A stretch of DNA of 64,000 nt from positions 62,001 to 126,000 of the forward strand of contig JIBA01000014.1 in the NCBI GenBank assembly GCA_000620545.1. The letters are read 5' to 3'. This stretch comes from Intrasporangiaceae bacterium URHB0013 (lineage in GTDB: Bacteria > Actinomycetota > Actinomycetes > Actinomycetales > Dermatophilaceae). Of the stretch, positions 1 through 8,940 are shown in pieces (the first letter of the stretch is position 1; each line of letters opens with the position of its first letter). Made by a program: the position numbers and the translations under genes. Under the pieces are notes generated by a model. The model did not search any database and was not told the origin of the DNA. It saw nothing but the letters and a program-made list of their open reading frames with translations.

Positions 1-17
1 GTGGCCTCACGCCCGGA

Positions 18-1151
18 TCACTTCTCCTTGAAGGCGTCGCGCAGCTTGCCGAAGAGACCCTTGTTGGCCGGCGTCAGCCGGCCCTCGGGACGTTCCTCGC
101 CGCGCAGGGCCGCGAACTGGCGCAGCACCTCCTGCTGCTCCTCGGTCAGGCGGGTCGGGGTCTGCACCGTGGCGTGGACCAGCAGGTCGCCCCGACCGCC
201 GTGACGCAGGTGGGTCACGCCCAGACCGCGCAGGGTCAGCACGTCGCCGCTCTGGGTGCCTGCCTTGATCTCGAGGTCCTGCATGCCGTCGAACGTGGCG
301 AGCTTGAAGCTCGTCCCCAGTGCGGCCGCAGCCATGGGCAGCTCGACGCTGCAGTGCAGGTCATCACCGCGGCGGGTGTACGTCTCGTGGTTGACCACCC
401 GGATCTCGACGTAGAGGTCGGCCCTGGGTCCGTTGCCCGGTCCGACCTCTCCCTCGCCGGTCAGCTGGATGCGCGTGCCGGTGTCGACTCCGGCGGGCAC
501 CTTGAGCTTGAGCGAGCGGCGGGTGCGGACGCGGCCGTCGCCGGAGCAGTCGTGGCACGGGTCCGTGAGGGTCGAGCCGAAGCCCTGGCAGTTGACGCAC
601 GGGCGCGAGGTCATCACCTGGCCGAGGAAGCTGCGCTGGATCTGCTGGACCTCGCCGGCGCCCTTGCAGATCGCGCAGGTCTGGCGCCCGGTGCCGGGCT
701 CGGCGCCGTCGCCGTCGCAGCGGGTGCACCCCACGGCCGTGTCGAGCGTCAGCTCCTCCTCGGAGCCGAAGACCGCCTTGGAGAGGTCGATGTCGAGGCG
801 CACGAGCGCGTCCTGACCCCGCTGGACGCGTGCCCGCGGCCCGCGGGTGCCGGCCTGAGCACCTGCGCCGAAGAAGGCGTCCATGACGTCGCTGAACGAG
901 AAACCTTGTCCCGCGCCGTAACCGGCGCCGCCACCTGAGGCGAACGGGTCGGCGCCCATGTCGAACGACTGGCGCTTCTGCGGGTCGGAGAGCACGTCGT
1001 AGGCCTGCGAGACCCGCTTGAACTCCTCCTCGGCCTCGGCGCCGGGGTTCACATCCGGGTGCAGCCTGCGGGCGAGTCGACGGTAGGCCTTCTTGATCTC
1101 CTCCTGGCTCGCGTCACGCGAGACCCCGAGGACGGCGTAGTAGTCGTTCAA
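18..1151 (-). CDS. dnaJ: Chaperone protein DnaJ
   Basis: Hsp40 co-chaperone that delivers clients to DnaK and stimulates its ATPase. The 377-aa product has an N-terminal J domain with the HPD motif at residues 31-33 and a short Gly/Phe-rich linker (about 71-100). Four zinc-finger CxxCxGxG repeats ([32 protein letters not shown]) span about 142-206, followed by the C-terminal substrate-binding region. Length and order match a full type I DnaJ. It lies 81 bp downstream of hrcA on the same strand, so it probably shares the CIRCE-controlled heat-shock transcript. Actinobacteria usually carry two dnaJ paralogues, and this hrcA-linked copy is the one often called dnaJ2. That assignment follows from context only. 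Confidence 0.97.
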   Translation of the reverse strand: MNDYYAVLGVSRDASQEEIKKAYRRLARRLHPDVNPGAEAEEEFKRVSQAYDVLSDPQKRQSFDMGADPFASGGGAGYGAGQGFSFSDVMDAFFGAGAQAGTRGPRARVQRGQDALVRLDIDLSKAVFGSEEELTLDTAVGCTRCDGDGAEPGTGRQTCAICKGAGEVQQIQRSFLGQVMTSRPCVNCQGFGSTLTDPCHDCSGDGRVRTRRSLKLKVPAGVDTGTRIQLTGEGEVGPGNGPRADLYVEIRVVNHETYTRRGDDLHCSVELPMAAAALGTSFKLATFDGMQDLEIKAGTQSGDVLTLRGLGVTHLRHGGRGDLLVHATVQTPTRLTEEQQEVLRQFAALRGEERPEGRLTPANKGLFGKLRDAFKEK

Positions 1152-1232
1152 GCTCAGCTTCCTTTGGTACGTGGTGCTTTCGGTTCCGGCGCGGCGCTGC
1201 GCCGGCGGACTGGCCGCGGTGGTGCAGCTGGG

Positions 1233-2276
1233 TCAGGTGGCCTGGTTCTCGTCGAGGATCTCGGAGACGTAGCGGGCGACGGCCCGGACCGAGGCCATGG
1301 TCGTCGGGTAGTCCATCCGCGTGGGGCCGAGCACCCCCAGGCTGGCGACCCGCTCGGCACCGGAGCCGTAGCCCATCGACACGAGAGACGTGGACTGGAG
1401 ACCGGTCACGGGGTTCTCGGAGCCGATGCGCACCGAGACGAGGTCCGGGTCGTCGCCGAGCTGGCCGAGCAGGCGCAGCAGGGTGACGTGCTCCTCGAGG
1501 GCCTCGAGGATCGGGCCGATCGTGCGCTGGAAGTCGGTCCCGGCGCGTGCGAGGTTGGCCTGGCCGGCGAGGACGACGCGCTCCTCGCGCTCCTCGACGA
1601 GGGCATCACCGAGGGCGGACACGACCGCCTCCATCGCCGCGCGGTCGGCCTCGTCGACGTCGTCGACGAGGCGTCGCAGCCGGGTCGCAGCGACGGTGAA
1701 CGGCACGCCGGCCGCCACCTCGTTGATGCGCGCCCGGACCGAGGCGACCAGCGCCTCACCGGTCGCGTCGGACAGCACGCGACCGGTGTCGACGACGCGC
1801 TGCTCGACGCGGCCGGTGTTGACGATGAGCACGATCATCAGGTGCGACGAGCCCATCGGGACGAGCTCGATGTGCCGCACCGTCGACCGTGTGAGCGAGG
1901 GGTACTGCACGACGGCGACCTGACGGGTGAGGCTGGCGAGGAGGCGCACCGTGCGGTCGACGACGTCGTCGAGGTCGACGGCGCCCTCGAGGAACTGGCC
2001 GATGGCGCGACGCTCCCCCGAGCTGAGGGGCTTGACGGCGCTCAGCCGGTCGACGAACACGCGGTAGCCGGCATCGGTCGGGACGCGCCCCGCCGACGTG
2101 TGCGGTGCGTGGATGAGGCCCTCCTCCTCGAGGAGGGCCATGTCGTTGCGCACCGTCGCGGCGCTCACGCCGAGGTGGTGGCGCTCGACAAGTGCCTTGC
2201 TGCCGACCGGTTCGGAGGTCTGGACGTAGTCCTGCACGATCGCGCGCAGCACCATCAGCCTGCGGTCCTCGCTCAT
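1233..2276 (-). CDS. hrcA: Heat-inducible transcription repressor HrcA
   Basis: Repressor of class I heat-shock genes that binds CIRCE operators. The product (347 aa) opens with a winged-helix region ([18 protein letters not shown], then [20 protein letters not shown]) and continues into the HrcA dimerisation and inserted domains. I chose the ATG at 2276 because AGGAGGGG lies just upstream. A longer in-frame start at 2324 would begin inside the CIRCE operator and is rejected. It is followed by dnaJ, the standard hrcA-dnaJ order. Autoregulation through the CIRCE at 2298-2324 is expected. Confidence 0.96.
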   Translation of the reverse strand: MSEDRRLMVLRAIVQDYVQTSEPVGSKALVERHHLGVSAATVRNDMALLEEEGLIHAPHTSAGRVPTDAGYRVFVDRLSAVKPLSSGERRAIGQFLEGAVDLDDVVDRTVRLLASLTRQVAVVQYPSLTRSTVRHIELVPMGSSHLMIVLIVNTGRVEQRVVDTGRVLSDATGEALVASVRARINEVAAGVPFTVAATRLRRLVDDVDEADRAAMEAVVSALGDALVEEREERVVLAGQANLARAGTDFQRTIGPILEALEEHVTLLRLLGQLGDDPDLVSVRIGSENPVTGLQSTSLVSMGYGSGAERVASLGVLGPTRMDYPTTMASVRAVARYVSEILDENQAT

Positions 2277-2297
2277 CGCGTCCCCTCCTTCACGGGT

Positions 2298-2324
2298 CTG
2301 GCACTCTCGATCGACGAGTGCCAA
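2298..2324 (-). promoter_or_regulatory. CIRCE operator (HrcA binding site)
   Basis: Inverted repeat CTGGCACTC-N9-GAGTGCCAA, 22 bp upstream of the hrcA start. It matches the CIRCE consensus TTAGCACTC-N9-GAGTGCTAA in spacing and in most arm positions. A possible -10 box (TAGACT on the minus strand, 2326-2331) lies directly beside it, so bound HrcA would cover the start of transcription. It controls hrcA and presumably dnaJ. Confidence 0.93.
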
Positions 2325-2493
2325 GTCTACGTCGTGCCGTGCCGATCTCCGATTTCATCCAACCGTATGCCGCGACGCCACCCTCCCTGCCACCTCCGCC
2401 CCGGCCCGGCTGAGCCCGCGACGTGGCGGGACTCCCCGCCCCGGACGAGCCGCACGCCCGCGTGGCGGCTGCGTCGGACGCCGGGCGGCGGCA

Positions 2494-2506
2494 TACCCTC
2501 CCTGTC
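2494..2506 (+). promoter_or_regulatory. Putative -10 box and leaderless start of the DUF3097 gene
   Basis: TACCCT at 2494-2499 fits the actinobacterial TANNNT -10 pattern. It is followed by 7 nt and then GTG at 2507, with no Shine-Dalgarno. This spacing places transcription initiation at or next to the start codon. Confidence 0.45.
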
Positions 2507-3391
2507 GTGCCCCCCAACGATCGCTACGGATCCGACGTGCTCAGCGGCGACTGGCGTGCCCCCCGGCGTGGCCGCTCCAGTCCGACCCCCGCGGAGCCCG
2601 ACCTCGTCGTCGAGGAGGTCGAGACCGGCTGGGTGGGCGCCGTCGTGCGGGTCGAGAAGGCGGGCGGCATGCACGTCGTCCACCTCGAGGACCGCCGCGG
2701 ACGCACCAAGGCGTTCCCGCTGGGCCCCGGCTTCCTCGTCGACGGCTCCCCGGTGACCCTCACTCCCCCGCGGGCCGCGGCCGGAACAGCCCTCGCCGAG
2801 GCACGGCGAGCCGCCTCCCGGACGGCGAGCGGATCGGTCGCCGTCGAGGGAACCCGGGCCCGCGTGGCGAGTGGCTCGCGGATCTACGTCGAGGGCCGCC
2901 ACGACGCCGAGCTCGTCGAGAAGGTGTGGGGCGACGACCTGCGCGGCGAAGGGGTCGTGGTCGAGCTCATGGACGGCGTCGACGACCTCGCCGGCATCAT
3001 CGCGGAGTTCCAGCCGGGTCCCGGACGGCGGCTCGGCGTTCTCGTCGACCACCTCGTTCCCGGGACCAAGGAGGCGCGCATCGTGGCGCAGGCCCAGGCC
3101 CTTCCCGGCCTGACCCAGCACGTGAGGATCCTCGGCCACCCCTACGTCGACGTGTGGCAGTCCGTGCGACCCGAGCGGCTGGGCTGGGAGCGGTGGCCCG
3201 CCATCCCGCGCGGCACGTCGTGGAAGCACGGCATCTGTGCGGAGCTGGGCTGGGCGCACGCGAGCCAGGCCGACATCGCGAACGCCTGGAAGCGCATCCT
3301 CGGGACGGTGCGCACCTACGCCGACCTCGAGCCGACGCTCCTCGCGAGCGTCGAGGAGCTCATCGACTTCGTGACCGAGCCCGGCGGCTGA
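2507..3391 (+). CDS. DUF3097 family protein
   Basis: Conserved actinobacterial protein of unknown function, recognised from overall sequence as DUF3097. It contains the segments VVEEVETGWVGAVVRVEKAG, an ERDR-like EDRRGRTKAFPL block, IYVEGRHDAELVEKVWGDDL and GVLVDHLVPGTKEARI. The acidic GRHDAELVEKVWG and LVDHL patches recall Toprim-type metal sites, but that is a resemblance, not a demonstration. Start: GTG 2507 follows a TACCCT box by 7 nt. An in-frame GTG at 2423 would add 28 residues without family resemblance. The stop codon lies in the loop of a bidirectional terminator hairpin shared with the convergent CHAP gene. Family members often sit near hrcA/hemW. Confidence 0.8.
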   Translation: MPPNDRYGSDVLSGDWRAPRRGRSSPTPAEPDLVVEEVETGWVGAVVRVEKAGGMHVVHLEDRRGRTKAFPLGPGFLVDGSPVTLTPPRAAAGTALAEARRAASRTASGSVAVEGTRARVASGSRIYVEGRHDAELVEKVWGDDLRGEGVVVELMDGVDDLAGIIAEFQPGPGRRLGVLVDHLVPGTKEARIVAQAQALPGLTQHVRILGHPYVDVWQSVRPERLGWERWPAIPRGTSWKHGICAELGWAHASQADIANAWKRILGTVRTYADLEPTLLASVEELIDFVTEPGG

Positions 3392-3404
3392 CCGCCGGGC
3401 TCGG
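3375..3404. terminator. Bidirectional hairpin terminator overlapping a stop codon
   Basis: A perfect 13-bp stem (CCGAGCCCGGCGG / CCGCCGGGCTCGG) with loop CTGA. The loop contains the TGA stop of the plus-strand DUF3097 gene, and the convergent CHAP gene ends 3 nt beyond. There is no U-tract, as is common in actinobacteria. Confidence 0.75.
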
Positions 3405-3406
3405 GG

Positions 3407-5116
3407 TCACTTCTTGAGGTAGCCCTGGACGTCGACGACGAGGTAGGCCGCAGCGCTCGTGTGCACGGTGATCGACCCGTCCGCGCCCACCGGGACCACG
3501 ACCGCGTTGACCCTGGTGCGACCCGAGGCCACGGTGACGTTCGAGGGGGTCGGGCGCGCCGTGCCCGACGGGTATGCCGTGACGGCGGCGGTCGAGGTGG
3601 GGGCGATGGGGGTCAGCGTGATCGACACGGCGGCAACACCGGCGGTGGGCACGCCTGCGCGACCGAGCACCGGCACGGACACGGTCGAGCCGCCCGCCAC
3701 CCGACCGGTGGGCGCACCGAGCCCGCTGCGTGTGTCGAGCAGCCGTGACGGGGTGACCGCGACGTGGTCGGCGCCCGTCTTGAACCATCCGATGACGTCG
3801 ACGAGCAGGTCGGTCTCGGCCGTCGACTGGACGGTCACCTTGCCGCCGGTCCCGAGCCGCGAGACGACCACGCCGGTCATGGCTGCATCCGCGTCGTAGC
3901 GCACGTGTGCCGTCGCCGGACGGGCCGACCCCGTCGGGTACGCCGTCAGCCAGCCACCGGCGCTCGGCGTGGTCGCCGACAGGGCGAGGACGACCGCCGA
4001 GGCCCCCGTGCTGGGGACGACGCCGGCGCCGGCCACCGCGAGCTCGACGCTTCCGTTGGCGGGGATGCGCACCTGCGCGGTCCCGAGTCCGGTGCGCGTG
4101 TCGAGGACCCGGGTCGGCGTGACGGAGACGAGGTGCCCCGTCGTGGGATACCACCCGACCACCTCAGCCACGAGGTGCGTGGCCGCCGAGGTGTAGAGGC
4201 GGACCTTGCCGTCGGTGCCGAGTCTGGCCGGCACGAGCTCGCTGATCGTGTCCGCCGTCGAGTAGGTGACGCTGCGGGAACCGGGACGCGTCGCGCCGGA
4301 GGGATAGCTCGTGAGGTAGCCGGCGGCGGCGGGCCCGGTGACCGTGACGTTGAGGACGGCCGTGCCGACCCCGCCGCTCGGGATCCCGGCGCGGCCGCTG
4401 ACCTGCAGGGCGATCGACGTGCCGGCCGCCACCTTGGCGGCAGGGGCGCCCAGACCGCTGCGTGTGTCGAGCAGTCGCGTCGGGCTGACGGGCCGGTAGA
4501 CGTCCGTGTCGACGACCGTGGCCCCCTGGTCCTTGAGGTGGATGAAGCCGTTGGGCCATCTGCCGCCGGCCCGAGTGATCTTGCGCCACTTGAAGTCACC
4601 GCCCCAGTTGTCCTCCGACACGAGTATCTCGTCGGCCGACACCACCTTCTCGACGTAGGCGACGTGCCCCGTCGAGGAGAAGGAGGTGTTCCACCACGCG
4701 ACCGAGCCGACGGCCGGGTCGTCGTTCGTCCGGTCGGGGAAGGACGGACCCCAGTTGTAGGCGTTGCCGGACAGGGTGGCGGGCTTGGTGTTGGGAAGGC
4801 CGTTCTGGACGAGGCGGTACGCGACGTAGTTCGTGCAGTTGTGGCCGGTCGACTGGCGCCAGTAGCTCGTCGCGCTGCTCTCCTTGTAGCCCGAGTGCGA
4901 GTAGCCGGCGGCCTGGCACGGGTCGTAGCTGGTGCACAGCACGATCCACTCGGCGGAGCGGGCAGGCCCGGCGAGGCCGACCGAGCCGACGGCGCCGAGC
5001 AGCAGCGCCACCACCGCGAGGAGGACCGCACCACCGCGCGTCGGCGAGTGCCTCGTGAGCCGCGGGGTGCGCAGTACGTCGGGGGCGTCGGCCATGAGGT
5101 CGTGCGCGAGTGGCAT
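3407..5116 (-). CDS. Secreted CHAP-domain hydrolase with three C-terminal LDTR repeats
   Basis: Probable secreted peptidoglycan amidase or endopeptidase. The 569-aa product has a signal peptide (hydrophobic run about residues 29-54). A CHAP domain follows, with likely catalytic Cys94 (GHNCTNYVAYRL) and His151 (STGHVAYVEKV). Three tandem repeats of about 120 residues then begin near 208, 329 and 451. Each opens with PTRLLDTRxGLG and ends with a V(D/E)V-GW/GY strand; the family is common in actinobacterial cell-surface hydrolases. Start: ATG 5116 has GGAGA upstream, while a longer frame to 5206 lacks one. It is monocistronic and converges on the DUF3097 gene. I infer cell-wall remodelling; the substrate bond cannot be read from sequence. 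Confidence 0.85.
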   Translation of the reverse strand: MPLAHDLMADAPDVLRTPRLTRHSPTRGGAVLLAVVALLLGAVGSVGLAGPARSAEWIVLCTSYDPCQAAGYSHSGYKESSATSYWRQSTGHNCTNYVAYRLVQNGLPNTKPATLSGNAYNWGPSFPDRTNDDPAVGSVAWWNTSFSSTGHVAYVEKVVSADEILVSEDNWGGDFKWRKITRAGGRWPNGFIHLKDQGATVVDTDVYRPVSPTRLLDTRSGLGAPAAKVAAGTSIALQVSGRAGIPSGGVGTAVLNVTVTGPAAAGYLTSYPSGATRPGSRSVTYSTADTISELVPARLGTDGKVRLYTSAATHLVAEVVGWYPTTGHLVSVTPTRVLDTRTGLGTAQVRIPANGSVELAVAGAGVVPSTGASAVVLALSATTPSAGGWLTAYPTGSARPATAHVRYDADAAMTGVVVSRLGTGGKVTVQSTAETDLLVDVIGWFKTGADHVAVTPSRLLDTRSGLGAPTGRVAGGSTVSVPVLGRAGVPTAGVAAVSITLTPIAPTSTAAVTAYPSGTARPTPSNVTVASGRTRVNAVVVPVGADGSITVHTSAAAYLVVDVQGYLKK

Positions 5117-5259
5117 GTGGGTCTCCGTGATCGCCGTGGGTGCTCTCGGCAATCTAGGACAATGGGGCCACAGGATGACTGGTTTCCCAGAAATCCCACG
5201 CGACACGCGCTCGATCTACGTGACCTCTGGCCACCCCTGTGTTAACGACACGGCTGTCA

Positions 5260-6780
5260 TTAGGCGTCCGCGCAGCCACCTTCAGCCGGTCGCTCCGACA
5301 GCGGCCGACCCGCCGGGCGCCGACGTCCGGGAAAGGCGACCCGCGCGATGAGCAGCTCCTTGAGCGAGGTGAAGGGCGGACGCACCCAGACCGTCGTGTC
5401 GGGTCTCGTCGGCATCGAGAGCACGGCCTTGGAGTGCGAGAACAGCTCGACCGACCGCTCGCCGTGGTAGGCGCCCGTCCCGCTCGCGCCCACCCCGCCG
5501 AAGGGCAGCTCCGGCACCGCGAGGTGCGCGAGCGGGATGTTGAAGCCGATGGCACCCGACGACGTGTCGCGCAGGAAGCGCTGACGCACCTCGTCCGACG
5601 TCGTGAAGACGTAGAGCGCGAGCGGCTTGTCGCGGCGGTTGACGACGTCGATGGCGGCGTCGAGGCCGTCGACGGTGACGAGCGGCAGCACGGGCCCGAA
5701 GATCTCCTCCTGCATGGCGAGCTCTCGCGGGTCGTCCGGGTCGTCGACCTCGACGACCGTCGGCTCGAGGTAGCGCGAGGACGCGTCGGACCGGCCACCG
5801 GTGACGACTCGCGCCGGATCGACGAGGGCCGTGAGCCGCTGGAAGTGGCGACCGTCGACGATGCGCCCGTAGTCGGGCGATGCCGCTGGGTCGTCGCCGA
5901 AGACCTCCCGGATCGCTTGTGCCAGAAGTGGTTTGAGGTCCTCGAGCGTCGACCGGCTTGCCAGGACGTAGTCGGGCGCCACGCAGGTCTGGCCGGCATT
6001 GGTGAACTTGCCCCACACGAGTCGCCTCGCGGTCACCTCGAGGTCCGCGTCGTCGGCGACGTAGGCCGGCGACTTGCCCCCGAGCTCCAGCGTCACCGGC
6101 GTCAGGTGCCGGGCGGCCGCCTCGAGGACGACCCGACCGACGGTCCCGTTGCCGGTGTAGAAGATGTGGTCGAACCGTTCGGCGAGCAGCGCCGTCGTCT
6201 CGGGGACCGCTCCCTCGACGACGTGCACGGCCGAGGCGTCCAGGTGCTTTGGCAGGAGGCGCGCCAGGAGCCGGGACGTGGCCGAGGCGACCTCGCTCGG
6301 CTTGAGGACGACGGCGTTGCCCGCGGCGAGGGCGCCGACCAGAGGTGCGAGGCAGAGCTGGACCGGGTAGTTCCACGGGGCGATCACGAGGACGACGCCC
6401 AGCGGCTCGCGCACCACCTTGGCGTGTCCCGGAGCAAGGGAGACCGGCACCCGCACCCGACGCGTGGCGGTCCATTCGCGGAGGTGGCGCAGCGTGTGGT
6501 CGATCTCGCGCACCACGAAACCCGTCTCGGTGACCCAGGCCTCCGTCGCGCTCTTGCCGAGGTCGGCATGCAGCGCCTCCGCGATCTCGTCCTCGTGGTC
6601 GACGAGCAGCGAGCGCAACGCCCGCAGCTGGGCGACGCGCCACTCGCGCGGTTTGGTCACGCCCTGGTCGAACGCGCGGCGCGCCGAGGCGACGACCTCG
6701 GCAGCGTGGGACAGCGCCCCGGGGCTGGCATACGGATCCGCCTCGTCACCGGTGGCTGTGGTCGACACGGTCTCGCTCAT
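5260..6780 (-). CDS. NAD(P)-dependent aldehyde dehydrogenase (class 3-like)
   Basis: Oxidises aldehydes to carboxylic acids. The protein (506 aa) has the nucleotide-binding segment [11 protein letters not shown], the general base Glu232 in LELGGKSP, and the nucleophile Cys266 in [11 protein letters not shown]. The lack of an N-terminal extension and the class 3-type sequence (as in bacterial AlkH/YwdH and eukaryotic ALDH3) suggest fatty or aromatic aldehydes. That is family inference. A GAGGAGG ribosome site precedes the ATG. It lies 23 bp downstream of hemW on the same strand, but no functional link between them is evident. Confidence 0.92.
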   Translation of the reverse strand: MSETVSTTATGDEADPYASPGALSHAAEVVASARRAFDQGVTKPREWRVAQLRALRSLLVDHEDEIAEALHADLGKSATEAWVTETGFVVREIDHTLRHLREWTATRRVRVPVSLAPGHAKVVREPLGVVLVIAPWNYPVQLCLAPLVGALAAGNAVVLKPSEVASATSRLLARLLPKHLDASAVHVVEGAVPETTALLAERFDHIFYTGNGTVGRVVLEAAARHLTPVTLELGGKSPAYVADDADLEVTARRLVWGKFTNAGQTCVAPDYVLASRSTLEDLKPLLAQAIREVFGDDPAASPDYGRIVDGRHFQRLTALVDPARVVTGGRSDASSRYLEPTVVEVDDPDDPRELAMQEEIFGPVLPLVTVDGLDAAIDVVNRRDKPLALYVFTTSDEVRQRFLRDTSSGAIGFNIPLAHLAVPELPFGGVGASGTGAYHGERSVELFSHSKAVLSMPTRPDTTVWVRPPFTSLKELLIARVAFPGRRRPAGRPLSERPAEGGCADA

Positions 6781-6803
6781 CGGGTCCTCCTCGTCGTGGC
6801 CCC

Positions 6804-8039
6804 TCAGGAGGCGAGGAGCCGGTGCACCACGGTGTCCGCGAGCAGGCGCCCGCGCCGCGTCAGCACGAGCCGAGAGTCCCGCAGGACGGCTGTGCCGTCG
6901 AGCAGTCCGTCGGCGATGAGACCGGCCACGGCGGTGCGACCTGATCCTCGCAGATCAGCGACCGGGAGTCCCTCGACGAGCCGTGTGCCGAGCAGCACAC
7001 GCTCGTCGTAGCGCTGGTCGGTCGTGAGGGTCTCCCGCCCGTGCGCGGGGGACTCCCCCGCACCCAGCCGGGCGGCATACGCACTGGGATGCTTGACGTT
7101 CCACCAGCGCACGCCGCCGACGTGGCTGTGCGCGCCGGGCCCGACGCCCCACCAGTTGGTCCCCGACCAGTAGGCGACGTTGTGGCGGCAGCGGGTCTGC
7201 TCCGATCGCGCCCAGTTGCTCACCTCGTACCAGCCGAACCCGGCTGCGGAGAGCAGCTCGTCGGCGAGCTCGTACTTGTCGGCCTCGTCGTCGTCCTCCG
7301 GCGCGGGCACGACGCCGCGGCGCACCTGGGCCGCGAGCTTGGTGCCGTCCTCGACGACGAGCGCGTACGCCGACACGTGGTCGGGCTCGAGCGCGACGGC
7401 CGCCTCGAGGCTGCGACGCCAGTCCTCGAGCGACTCCCCCGGCGTGCCGTAGATGAGGTCGACGCTCACCTGCATGCCGGCCGCCTTCGTGGCCGCCACC
7501 GCGCGCGCGACGTTCTCGGGGTCGTGGGTCCGTTCGAGCGTGCGGAGCACGTGGGGCACGGCCGACTGCATGCCGACCGAGACGCGGGTGAAGCCGCCGT
7601 CGGCGAGCTCTCGCAGCGAGTCCGGCGACACGGAGTCCGGGTTGGCCTCTGTCGTGACCTCCGCGTCGGCCGTCAGACCGAAACGCTCGCGTATGCCGTC
7701 CAGCACCGAGACCAGGTCACCGGACCTGAGCATCGTGGGAGTGCCACCACCGACGAAGACCGATGACACGGAGGGCGCCTCGGGCCCGAGCACCGAGCGG
7801 GCGATGTCCAGCTCGCGCACCGCGGCGGCGGCGTAGGTGTCGATCCCGATGCTCGCTCCGGGGCCGCCGAGCTCGGTCAGCGTGTAGGTGTTGAAGTCGC
7901 AGTAGCCGCAGCGCACCGTGCAGAAGGGCACGTGCACGTAGATGCCGAGGTCGGTCGACGCCAGGTCCGCGAGAGCGGGTGCGGGCAGCTCCCCCGTGCT
8001 GGGAGCAGGGTCGCCGTCGGGAAGGGCGGAGGGCGGCAT
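6804..8039 (-). CDS. hemW: Radical SAM heme chaperone HemW
   Basis: HemN-like radical SAM protein that binds and transfers heme; it is not a coproporphyrinogen dehydrogenase. The protein has 411 aa. The cluster motif CxxxCxxC is at Cys40, Cys44 and Cys47 ([12 protein letters not shown]), followed by GGGTPTMLR and a C-terminal HemN-type domain. Start: ATG 8039 lies 6 nt from a GACAAT box, consistent with a leaderless transcript. The frame stays open to 8264, but that stretch is low-complexity and covers the divergent cyclophilin promoter. hemW near hrcA-dnaJ is a common actinobacterial order. Confidence 0.94.
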   Translation of the reverse strand: MPPSALPDGDPAPSTGELPAPALADLASTDLGIYVHVPFCTVRCGYCDFNTYTLTELGGPGASIGIDTYAAAAVRELDIARSVLGPEAPSVSSVFVGGGTPTMLRSGDLVSVLDGIRERFGLTADAEVTTEANPDSVSPDSLRELADGGFTRVSVGMQSAVPHVLRTLERTHDPENVARAVAATKAAGMQVSVDLIYGTPGESLEDWRRSLEAAVALEPDHVSAYALVVEDGTKLAAQVRRGVVPAPEDDDEADKYELADELLSAAGFGWYEVSNWARSEQTRCRHNVAYWSGTNWWGVGPGAHSHVGGVRWWNVKHPSAYAARLGAGESPAHGRETLTTDQRYDERVLLGTRLVEGLPVADLRGSGRTAVAGLIADGLLDGTAVLRDSRLVLTRRGRLLADTVVHRLLAS

Positions 8040-8101
8040 ACGTCCATTGTCCCAGCCCGGGAGGGCTGCCCCGTCCACGGCTGGGCTCGTACGCTGCGGA
8101 C
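8040..8101. promoter_or_regulatory. Divergent leaderless promoters (hemW / cyclophilin)
   Basis: This 62-bp gap between divergent genes holds two -10-like boxes. GACAAT on the minus strand (8046-8051) lies 6 nt before the hemW ATG. TACGCT on the plus strand (8090-8095) lies 6 nt before the cyclophilin ATG at 8102. Neither gene has a recognisable Shine-Dalgarno. Confidence 0.5.
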
Positions 8102-8827
8102 ATGCCGGATGCGCAGCTGCCTCGGAGAACCGCGCGGTTCCTCGTGGGCATCGCCGTGCTGGTGCTCGGTCTCGTCGTGGCGGTGCTCGCCGTCGTCCTC
8201 TTTCGCCAGATGGACCGTCCCGCGCCCGGTCCGACACCAGCGGCCGCGGTGTCGTGCGCCCCACCGGTCGCGCCGCCGACCACGCATCCCACCTTCACCG
8301 CCCCACCGGACGTGTCCGTCGCGGCTGGTTCGCAGTGGACCGCGACGGTGCGCACGACGTGTGGGGACCTCGGCCTCGTGCTCGAGACGGAGCGCGCTCC
8401 ACGAAGTGTCGCCTCGTTCGTGACGCTGGCGCGCGCCGGCTACTGGACCGACAGCGGGTGCCACCGGCTGACCTCGCGCCAGGCACCCACGGCGTTCCTG
8501 CAGTGCGGGGACCCGACCGGGCGCAGCACCGCCGAGCCGGGCTACGACCTGCCGCTCGAGAACGTCCCGGCCGACCGCACCTACCGGGTCGGTGACGTGG
8601 GCCTGGCGCGCGGTGACGGCTTCCCCGGTACGGCGGGCGAGTTCTTCGTCGTCCATCACGACTTCACGGCGCCGGCCGACGGCCCGGCCTACTCGGTCAT
8701 CGGGCACGTCACGAGCGGGCAGGAGGTCGTGCAGCACGTCGCGAGCGGCGGCGGAGAGGACACGAGGCCCGACGGGCCCCCGTTCGAGTCGATCAGCGTG
8801 CTCTCGGTGGACGTGCGCCGCCGGTGA
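8102..8827 (+). CDS. Membrane-anchored cyclophilin-type peptidyl-prolyl isomerase
   Basis: Probable extracytoplasmic proline isomerase or chaperone. The 241-aa product has one N-terminal membrane segment (about residues 11-34), a Pro/Ala-rich linker, then a cyclophilin-like domain. Recognisable landmarks are GDLGLVLETERAPRSVASFVTLARAGYW, LQCGDPTG and EFFVVHHD. The usual FHRV is CHRL here and the usual GGDPTG has Cys for the first Gly. Active-site residues are therefore partly changed and catalysis may be weak. The two altered positions both carry Cys, which could form a disulfide outside the cell (inference). Start: ATG 8102 is 6 nt after TACGCT. Confidence 0.8.
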   Translation: MPDAQLPRRTARFLVGIAVLVLGLVVAVLAVVLFRQMDRPAPGPTPAAAVSCAPPVAPPTTHPTFTAPPDVSVAAGSQWTATVRTTCGDLGLVLETERAPRSVASFVTLARAGYWTDSGCHRLTSRQAPTAFLQCGDPTGRSTAEPGYDLPLENVPADRTYRVGDVGLARGDGFPGTAGEFFVVHHDFTAPADGPAYSVIGHVTSGQEVVQHVASGGGEDTRPDGPPFESISVLSVDVRRR

Positions 8828-8850
8828 TGCGGTGGCCTTCCCGCCGCCCC

Positions 8851-8940
8851 GGTCAACCCCGCCGCCCCGGTCAGCTCCGCCGGCTCGGTCAGCTCCGCCG
8901 GCTCGGTCAGCTCCGCCGGCTCGGTCAGCTCCACCGGCCG
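8851..8940. repeat. 18-bp tandem repeat, five units
   Basis: Five 18-bp units starting GGTCAGCTCC (8851, 8869, 8887, 8905, 8923). Units 2-4 are identical and units 1 and 5 are diverged. The last unit forms the 3' end of the minus-strand fusion gene: its TCA is that gene's stop codon. The earlier units are therefore duplicated copies of the terminal codons plus stop, lying after the gene end. Confidence 0.9.

Noticed and set aside
1-17. Start of a downstream gene after dnaJ (rsmE expected by synteny)
   Set aside because: A minus-strand GTG exists at about position 10, but only a few codons are visible, too few to support a call.
1059-2756. Long plus-strand open frame opposite hrcA and dnaJ
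   Set aside because: High-GC shadow frame: Arg/Asp/Glu/Val-rich without family resemblance, while the opposite strand encodes clear HrcA.
5117-5259. c-di-AMP (ydaO) riboswitch before the CHAP hydrolase
   Set aside because: Such leaders are common before actinobacterial cell-wall hydrolases, but I could not find the conserved aptamer segments in this 143-bp gap.
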